From positions 1 through 64,000 of the forward strand of contig NZ_QEPO01000007.1 in NCBI RefSeq assembly GCF_003252725.1: a DNA stretch of 64,000 nucleotides, given 5' to 3'. The notes beneath the pieces are model-generated. The model was not told the origin of the DNA. It made no database searches and was given only the letters and a program-made list of their open reading frames with translations. Each line of letters begins with the position of its first letter. The stretch's first letter is position 1. The translations under genes and the position numbers were made by a program. Positions 61,801-64,000 of this stretch are shown here, piece after piece. The DNA is from Haemophilus parainfluenzae (GTDB taxonomy: Bacteria > Pseudomonadota > Gammaproteobacteria > Enterobacterales > Pasteurellaceae).

Positions 61801-62016
61801 ATGCCTGTAATTAAAGTACGTGAAAACGAATCATTTGACGTAGCTTTACGTCGTTTCAAACGCTCTTGCGAAAAAGCTGGTATTTTAGCAGAAGTTCGCG
61901 CTCGTGAATTCTATGAAAAACCAACTACAATCCGTAAACGTGAAAAAGCAACGCTTGCTAAACGTCACGCTAAACGTAACGCTCGCGAAAACGCGCGCAA
62001 TACCCGTTTATACTAA
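61801..62016 (+). CDS. rpsU: 30S ribosomal protein S21
   Basis: 71 residues, highly basic, [20 protein letters not shown] and the C-terminal Arg-rich end identical in type to E. coli S21. First gene of the macromolecular synthesis operon rpsU-dnaG-rpoD. TTGAGGTGAT precedes the ATG. The leader has a small TGCCG...CGGCA hairpin (about 61730-61747). Confidence 0.98.
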   Translation: MPVIKVRENESFDVALRRFKRSCEKAGILAEVRAREFYEKPTTIRKREKATLAKRHAKRNARENARNTRLY

Positions 62017-62046
62017 TTTGTAGTATTTTCTAACTCGAGTTAAGAC

Positions 62047-62080
62047 AAACCGTGAAACCTTTTGGGTATCACGGTTTTGT
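62047..62080 (+). terminator. Intra-operon hairpin between rpsU and dnaG
   Basis: AACCGTGA (62048-62055) pairs with TCACGGTT (62069-62076), extended by ACC/GGT, followed by TTGTTGC. In E. coli a partial terminator at this place lowers dnaG relative to rpsU; this hairpin fits that role. Confidence 0.75.
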
Positions 62081-62151
62081 TGCTTTAAACTCATCGAAAA
62101 AAGTCACGCAAAATCAACCGCACTTTCGCACGTATTCAAGGAGGCAAGGCA

Positions 62152-63936
62152 ATGAAAGGCTCAATTCCACGCCAATTTATTGATGATCTGCTCACAAAAT
62201 CGAATATTGTCGATGTGATTAATGCGCGCGTGAAACTCAAAAAAGCGGGACGAGATTATCAAGCTTGTTGTCCGTTTCATCACGAAAAAACACCCTCCTT
62301 CACGGTAAGTGAAAAAAAACAATTCTATTATTGTTTCGGCTGTGGCGCGAAAGGTAATGCCATTTCATTTTTAATGGATTACGACAAGTTAGAATTTGTT
62401 GAAGCCGTTGAAGAACTTGCTGCTTCGGCAGGGCTTGAAGTGCCTTATGAAAAACGCCCAAATCAATTCGGCAATAAACCTGATGTGAGCTATCAAACAA
62501 AACGTAATTTATACGATTTAATGCAAGAGATTGCGTCGTTTTATCAAGCTCAACTCCCGCTAAATATTCCTGCTCAAAGCTATCTTCAGCAACGTGGTTT
62601 ATCGCCAGAAATTATTGCTCGTTTTCAAATTGGTTATGTACCCAATGCGATGGATACGGTGTTGCGTCAATTTGGCAAAAATCGAGAAGAACAGAAAAAG
62701 CTGTTTGATTTAGGTATGCTTTCTCGTAACGATCGTGGCAATGTGTACGATAAATTCCGTAATCGTATTATGTTTCCGATTCGGGATAAACGTGGTCGTA
62801 CGGTCGCTTTTGGTGGACGTGTTTTAACGGATGAAAAACCCAAATATTTGAACTCACCCGAAACCATTACATACCATAAAGGTAATGAACTTTATGGTTT
62901 GTATGAAGCCTTGCAAATCAATGATGAGCCAGAAAAATTGCTGGTGGTTGAAGGCTACATGGATGTGGTGGCATTAGCACAATTTGGTGTCAATTATGCC
63001 GTGGCATCCCTTGGAACATCGACGACCTCGGAACAAATTCAATTATTGTTCCGTTCAACAGAGCAGGTCATTTGCTGCTACGATGGTGATAGAGCGGGGC
63101 GTGATGCCGCTTGGCGCGCACTTGAAAACGCCTTACCTTATCTGGAAGACGGGCGACAAATTAAGTTTATTTTCCTGCCTGATGGAGAAGATCCAGATAC
63201 TTATATTCGTCAATACGGTAAAGAAAAGTTTGAAGAATATATTGAGCAAGCCCAGTCTCTCACAGAATTCTTATTCGCGCATTTAAGTCCGCAGGTAGAT
63301 TTCTCGACACAAGAAGGGAGAGGAAAATTAGTCGCACTCGCGGCGCCTTTAATTCGTCAAATTCCTGGTGATATGTTGCGCTTGTCATTACGCAATATGT
63401 TGGCGCAAAAGCTTGGGATCTTTGATCAATCACAGCTTGAAAGCTTAGTTCCAAATCAAATAGATAAGGCTGAACCAAAACCTAAAACGCCACAAAAAAC
63501 CATTAAGAAAACGCCAATGCGTGTGGTGATTTCGCTGTTATTACAGAATTCACAATTAGTGAATCGTATTTCGGATGTGGGGTTGCAAGCCTTAAAGCAT
63601 GAAGCAGGTTACGAATTACTAGCAAAATTGACCGCGCTTTGCCGTGAACGAGAAGGCATTACAACAGGGCAAATCTTAGAATATTTTCGTGATACAGAAT
63701 TCAGTAAGCCCCTTGAAATATTGGCGTCTTGGGATCATCTATTAGACGACTTAGAAATCATTAATGCATTCTCTCAAAACTACCGTCGATTGAATATTCA
63801 AGCAATTGAACGTGATATTGAGATGCTTATCGCCAAAGAAAGGGCGGAAGGCTTAACTGATCAAGAACGAGCAATTTTAGTGAATTTGCTCAAGGGAAAA
63901 GAAGAGCAGAAAAAACAGTTAGTTAATCCGTCATAA
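62152..63936 (+). CDS. dnaG: DNA primase
   Basis: 594 residues. N-terminal zinc-binding domain (CCPFHHEKTPSF and YYCFGCGAKG), RNA polymerase/TOPRIM core (PIRDKRGRTVAFGGRV, LLVVEGYMDVVAL, CYDGDRAG), C-terminal DnaB-binding domain after a Lys/Pro-rich linker (KAEPKPKTPQKTIKKT). Synthesises replication primers. GGAGGCAAGG precedes the ATG, an unusually strong site for dnaG. A single uptake sequence lies in the leader at 62117. Confidence 0.98.
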   Translation: MKGSIPRQFIDDLLTKSNIVDVINARVKLKKAGRDYQACCPFHHEKTPSFTVSEKKQFYYCFGCGAKGNAISFLMDYDKLEFVEAVEELAASAGLEVPYEKRPNQFGNKPDVSYQTKRNLYDLMQEIASFYQAQLPLNIPAQSYLQQRGLSPEIIARFQIGYVPNAMDTVLRQFGKNREEQKKLFDLGMLSRNDRGNVYDKFRNRIMFPIRDKRGRTVAFGGRVLTDEKPKYLNSPETITYHKGNELYGLYEALQINDEPEKLLVVEGYMDVVALAQFGVNYAVASLGTSTTSEQIQLLFRSTEQVICCYDGDRAGRDAAWRALENALPYLEDGRQIKFIFLPDGEDPDTYIRQYGKEKFEEYIEQAQSLTEFLFAHLSPQVDFSTQEGRGKLVALAAPLIRQIPGDMLRLSLRNMLAQKLGIFDQSQLESLVPNQIDKAEPKPKTPQKTIKKTPMRVVISLLLQNSQLVNRISDVGLQALKHEAGYELLAKLTALCREREGITTGQILEYFRDTEFSKPLEILASWDHLLDDLEIINAFSQNYRRLNIQAIERDIEMLIAKERAEGLTDQERAILVNLLKGKEEQKKQLVNPS

Positions 63937-64000
63937 CAATGGTAAAATCTCCTGTTCAAAACAAGGGCTTTTATCTTCCAAAAATAACGCAAAACGGGAA
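63937..64000 (+). other. dnaG-rpoD intergenic start, right edge of window
   Basis: 64 bases after dnaG. In related genomes rpoD follows here; only AT-rich leader is visible, and no coding start falls within the window. Confidence 0.5.

Overview
This 64 kb window is a chromosomal segment of a Haemophilus-type Pasteurellaceae, most likely H. parainfluenzae or a close relative. Three things point there. The AAGTGCGGT uptake signal sequence is very dense (at least 45 exact cores found by eye). A protein D-type GlpQ lipoprotein is present. Several gene strings match the H. influenzae order as remembered: trpS/hflD-purB, yjjW-nupC-deoD, greB/tex, cysK-cysZ/zipA-ligA, and tyrP-tdk-tsaD/rpsU-dnaG. 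The base composition is AT-rich. No prophage, insertion sequence or CRISPR array was seen.

Layout. 0-0.5 kb: the 3' end of an rRNA operon with two tandem 5S genes, the second strongly diverged but with compensated helices, then tRNA-Asp and tRNA-Trp. 0.6-2.2 kb: mazG and a TSUP anion exporter. 2.2-7.8 kb: a sulfated-compound locus (SSS symporter, cytoplasmic Cys-type sulfatase, Crp/Fnr-like regulator, anaerobic sulfatase maturase, SMR transporter) behind a control region with three Crp-family dyads. 7.9-12.8 kb: periplasmic 5'-nucleotidase, a tannase-like esterase, rpe-gph. 12.8-19.8 kb: a methyltransferase, PurR-controlled purL, a DUF417 gene, a decayed second copy of the purL 3' end and an AT-rich orphan membrane protein. 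19.9-28 kb: glycerol-3-phosphate regulon (glpT-propeller-glpQ divergent from glpABC) with two perfect CRP sites.

28-43.5 kb is mostly core: a DUF218 protein, asnA/asnC, an OrdL/PuuB-like oxidase divergent from an orphan potD, a PACE efflux pump, purB-hflD, trpS, a YfcZ-like protein, an orphan YjjW-type activase, nupC, deoD, greB, tex. 43.5-46.7 kb is an accessory pocket: two short coding tips that look like the last residues of polymorphic or contact-dependent toxins, each directly followed by an intact putative immunity gene, plus further small AT-rich genes. 46.7-49.4 kb: glpK and glpF, divergent. 49.4-57 kb: a cystine-type ABC transporter, cysK, cysZ, zipA, ligA. 57-64 kb: a coiled-coil protein, ygiW behind two QseB/PmrA-type boxes, tyrP, tdk, a small membrane protein, tsaD, and the rpsU-dnaG operon running off the window towards rpoD.

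Many intergenic terminators are built from inverted pairs of uptake sequences. A subset carries the one-base variant AAGAGCGGT. Where the first ATG or GTG of an open frame disagreed with a ribosome binding site or with family length, the start was moved and the reason is given in the entry.
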